The position numbers were made by a program, and so were the translations under genes. The notes below the pieces were generated by a model. It was not told where the DNA came from, ran no database searches, and saw only the letters and a program-made list of their open reading frames with translations. Below are positions 34,783 through 36,523 of a stretch of DNA of 36,523 nucleotides, one piece after another. The stretch covers positions 1,831,514 to 1,868,036 of the forward strand of contig NZ_LT732526.1 in the NCBI RefSeq assembly GCF_900155545.1, written 5' to 3'. Source of the stretch: Clostridium sp. Marseille-P2415 (GTDB taxonomy: Bacteria > Bacillota > Clostridia > Lachnospirales > Lachnospiraceae). Position 1 is the first letter of the stretch, and the number at the start of each line of letters is the position of its first letter.

Positions 34783-35817
34783 TCATTTTAATTCCGGCAA
34801 TTCCCTCCGGATGAAATCCGCTCTGGCCCCGTCCAGTTCTTCCTTGCTTAATGGCCGGTCTGAAATCTTCTGCAAATTCGCGGGCTGGATTCCAAGCATC
34901 AGGCGGTAGACGGAAAAATCCTCCTCTGTATGGATCAGGCCATCCGTAAGCCCGGCCATGATCTGGGATAAGAAAATCATGGCATCCCTGGATGTCAGCC
35001 TTCTGGCGTATTTCAATACTCCATAGGATTTATGGACCTCATCCTCCCGCTCGATCCTTCGCCTCTGCAGAGAGAGCTTCCTTACCTGCATCTCCTGATT
35101 GGTCAGCTGGATCGCGGCTTTTGATACCGTATCTATAATTTCCCTTTCTGTCTGACCAAGGGTTTTCTGGTTGGATATCTCATAAAGGGAGCCGAAGTTT
35201 TCTTCCCCCTCTCCAAAAACGCCCCGAATGGCAGCTCCGAAACGGCTCATATCCCCAATCAGGCTTGAAAACCTCCTTCCCTGTGATAACATGGGAAGGT
35301 GCACCACTGCGGATGCCCGGAGTCCGGTTCCAACATTGGTGGGAAAGGTCGTCAAATAACCATACCGTTCATCAAATGCATACGCAAACCTTTCATTGGC
35401 GTAATCATCGATCCGGTTCGCCCTTTCCCAGAGTTCTTCTAAGTGAAGACCCACCCGGAGAAGCTGAATCCGGATGTGGTCATCACAGTTCAGCACAATG
35501 CCGGTGTCCTCATCATCAGAAAGATAAATGCCTGCAGGCTTTTTCTTTGAAACAGCCGCCGAATTCAGTACCCGCCGTTCCTTTAAAGCCACCCGGTCCA
35601 GCTCTTCTAAATCATCCAGCATGGCAAAATTTAAATGTTTGCCTTCTGCTTCGCCCAAATCCTTTAAACCAAATTCCAGCTTACGGACCATCTCTGTGCT
35701 TTCCTTCTCGCCAAGCTTTGCAGGAAAGTCATACTCCTGCCAGTTCCTGACCAGACGGATCCGGCTGCTTATCACTCCCGGCCGGCTGCTGTCTGTCTGT
35801 TCAAACCATCTAAGCAT
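34783..35817 (-). CDS. mcsB: Protein-arginine kinase McsB, with altered active-site residues
   Basis: McsB marks proteins with phospho-arginine for ClpCP. The guanidino-kinase fold is clear: VISSRIRLVRN at 15-25, YLTTFPTNVGTGLRASAVVHLP at 154-175, and GVFGEGEENFGSLYEISNQ. Two landmarks differ from Bacillus McsB: NEEDHIRIQ is NCDDHIRIQ (110-118), so the catalytic Glu is Asp, and the active-site Cys of SCPTN is Phe158. Activity may be changed or lost. I start at MLRWFEQ, which aligns with the family start; an in-frame ATG 9 bases earlier is also possible. Its start overlaps the end of mcsA by 8 bases. Confidence 0.92.
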   Translation of the reverse strand: MLRWFEQTDSSRPGVISSRIRLVRNWQEYDFPAKLGEKESTEMVRKLEFGLKDLGEAEGKHLNFAMLDDLEELDRVALKERRVLNSAAVSKKKPAGIYLSDDEDTGIVLNCDDHIRIQLLRVGLHLEELWERANRIDDYANERFAYAFDERYGYLTTFPTNVGTGLRASAVVHLPMLSQGRRFSSLIGDMSRFGAAIRGVFGEGEENFGSLYEISNQKTLGQTEREIIDTVSKAAIQLTNQEMQVRKLSLQRRRIEREDEVHKSYGVLKYARRLTSRDAMIFLSQIMAGLTDGLIHTEEDFSVYRLMLGIQPANLQKISDRPLSKEELDGARADFIRRELPELK

Positions 35818-36391
35818 TGGCCTCATTTCCTTTCTTCAGTTCTCGTATCCTGTCACGGCATACGGCTGCTGCCTCATAATCTTCAAAACGAAGCGCCTCC
35901 TTAAGCTTTGCATCCCACTGGAAAATCTCTTCCTCCTGGCCGGTTGGAACGTTTTCTTTCGCCTCATCGACTGCATCCGTTCCGTCCTGCCCTGCCGGCA
36001 TGTGAGCCAGCTTCTGGTATACAGGTGTTTTTCCTGTATGGATAAGGCTTCCCTGAAGCTGCTTTAAACTGTCCTCCATAAGGGGCCCAAACACACTGTA
36101 ACAGTCCGCACAGCCAAATCTGCTGTCTCTTACAAACTCATCGTAAGTGGTCCCACAGGAGGGACATACGATCTGATGGAGCTTATCCGGTCCCTGGCTG
36201 GTATCCTCAATTCCCAAAAGACCTGAAAGCAGCTTGCCTAACGGGAACTCGCCGTCAAAAATAGCTGCATATACTCCAAAATCCATTTCCTTTGCGCACT
36301 GGGCGCAAAAATGGTGTTCCTTCTTCACACCATTCACCACTTCCGTATATTGAATATTTGCTTCGCGAATTTTACATCTCTCGCATAACAT
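35810..36391 (-). CDS. mcsA: McsA, zinc-binding activator of McsB
   Basis: 193 residues. Two zinc-finger pairs are present: CERCKIREANIQY with CAQCAKEM, then CPSCGTTYDEF with CADCYSVF. The C-terminal UVR motif (WDAKLKEALRFEDYEAAAVCRDRIRELKK) matches the one in ClpC and UvrB. McsA stimulates McsB and helps control CtsR and ClpC under stress. The spacer between finger and UVR part (residues 115-155) is Gln/Glu-rich and variable. TTGGAGG stands before the ATG. It is the first complete gene of the operon, 21 bases behind the partial upstream frame. Confidence 0.95.
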   Translation of the reverse strand: MLCERCKIREANIQYTEVVNGVKKEHHFCAQCAKEMDFGVYAAIFDGEFPLGKLLSGLLGIEDTSQGPDKLHQIVCPSCGTTYDEFVRDSRFGCADCYSVFGPLMEDSLKQLQGSLIHTGKTPVYQKLAHMPAGQDGTDAVDEAKENVPTGQEEEIFQWDAKLKEALRFEDYEAAAVCRDRIRELKKGNEANA

Positions 36392-36412
36392 AATGAACCT
36401 CCAATCCAGTGA

Positions 36413-36523
36413 TCACTCGTCCCTCTGGCTTCTTAAAAATGTCTGGAAAATCTCATCAACCAGTTGGTGGACCTCTTCACATGACACATTTTTACAGACT
36501 CCTCTTGCTAATACAACGCTCAA
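36413..36523 (-). CDS. 3' end of an unidentified gene upstream of mcsA
   Basis: Only 36 codons are inside the window. They end in VHQLVDEIFQTFLRSQRDE and TGA, 21 bases before the mcsA start, so the gene is probably co-transcribed. This is the place of ctsR in most Bacillota, but the residues do not look like the CtsR C-terminus (DRExLRARMLKAML-type). It could be a divergent CtsR or a different protein. The other two minus-strand frames are closed by stops here. Confidence 0.45.
   Translation of the reverse strand: MSVVLARGVCKNVSCEEVHQLVDEIFQTFLRSQRDE

Overview
The window looks like chromosome of a spore-forming, low-to-mid GC Bacillota of class Clostridia, most likely Lachnospiraceae. The basis is the strong AGGAGG ribosome-binding sites, canonical sigma-A promoters, a single-chain purL of the clostridial type, a pyrophosphate-type phosphofructokinase, a BclA-like collagen protein, the mcsA-mcsB-clpC block, and a small protein (31804-32217) that I recall as widespread in this family. 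No species can be named from sequence alone.

Layout. Positions 1-879 hold the 3' end of a collagen-repeat (Gly-X-Y) gene with a BclA-like C-terminal domain. 1320-9576 carries housekeeping genes: purL, the phosphofructokinase, a small unknown protein, a histidine phosphatase preceded by a sigma-factor-like protein without region 4, and a divergent LysR regulator. 9622-12391 carries a DinG/Rad3-type helicase with an N-terminal nuclease domain, and an HPr-like protein without the phosphorylatable histidine.

A tRNA-Trp (12844-12914) then opens a visibly AT-richer accessory stretch to about 25.2 kb. It holds a small XRE-type regulator with two dyads in front, a decayed piece of an Opp/Dpp ATPase, a zinc-ribbon NUDIX hydrolase, a three-gene redox operon, and a MerR-controlled heterodimeric ABC exporter. 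The redox operon runs from an iron-sulfur/GltD-like NAD(P)H oxidoreductase through a NuoF-like iron-sulfur protein to a FrdA/KstD-like flavoprotein. A divergent MerR gene faces it across a textbook 19-bp-spacer operator-promoter.

25266-30349 is a small sugar locus: a GPH symporter, a GH78-like six-hairpin glycosidase and a ROK kinase in one operon, with a divergent AraC regulator. The window ends with radA, the conserved small protein, and the protein-quality-control operon mcsA-mcsB-clpC, preceded by the 3' end of an unidentified gene.

The best candidate for an undescribed system is the MerR-gated redox operon (14765-20542). NAD(P)H probably enters at a GltD-like FAD module. Electrons would pass through a chain of iron-sulfur clusters, including a NuoF relic in which I cannot find the FMN/NADH site. 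They would reach a soluble flavoprotein reductase whose active-site landmarks do not match fumarate reductase. The substrate is unknown and is presumably related to what the MerR protein senses. Other oddities are an McsB with changed catalytic residues, nested face-to-face promoters at 21.5 kb, and a double palindrome behind purL that resembles insertion-sequence ends inside a terminator.
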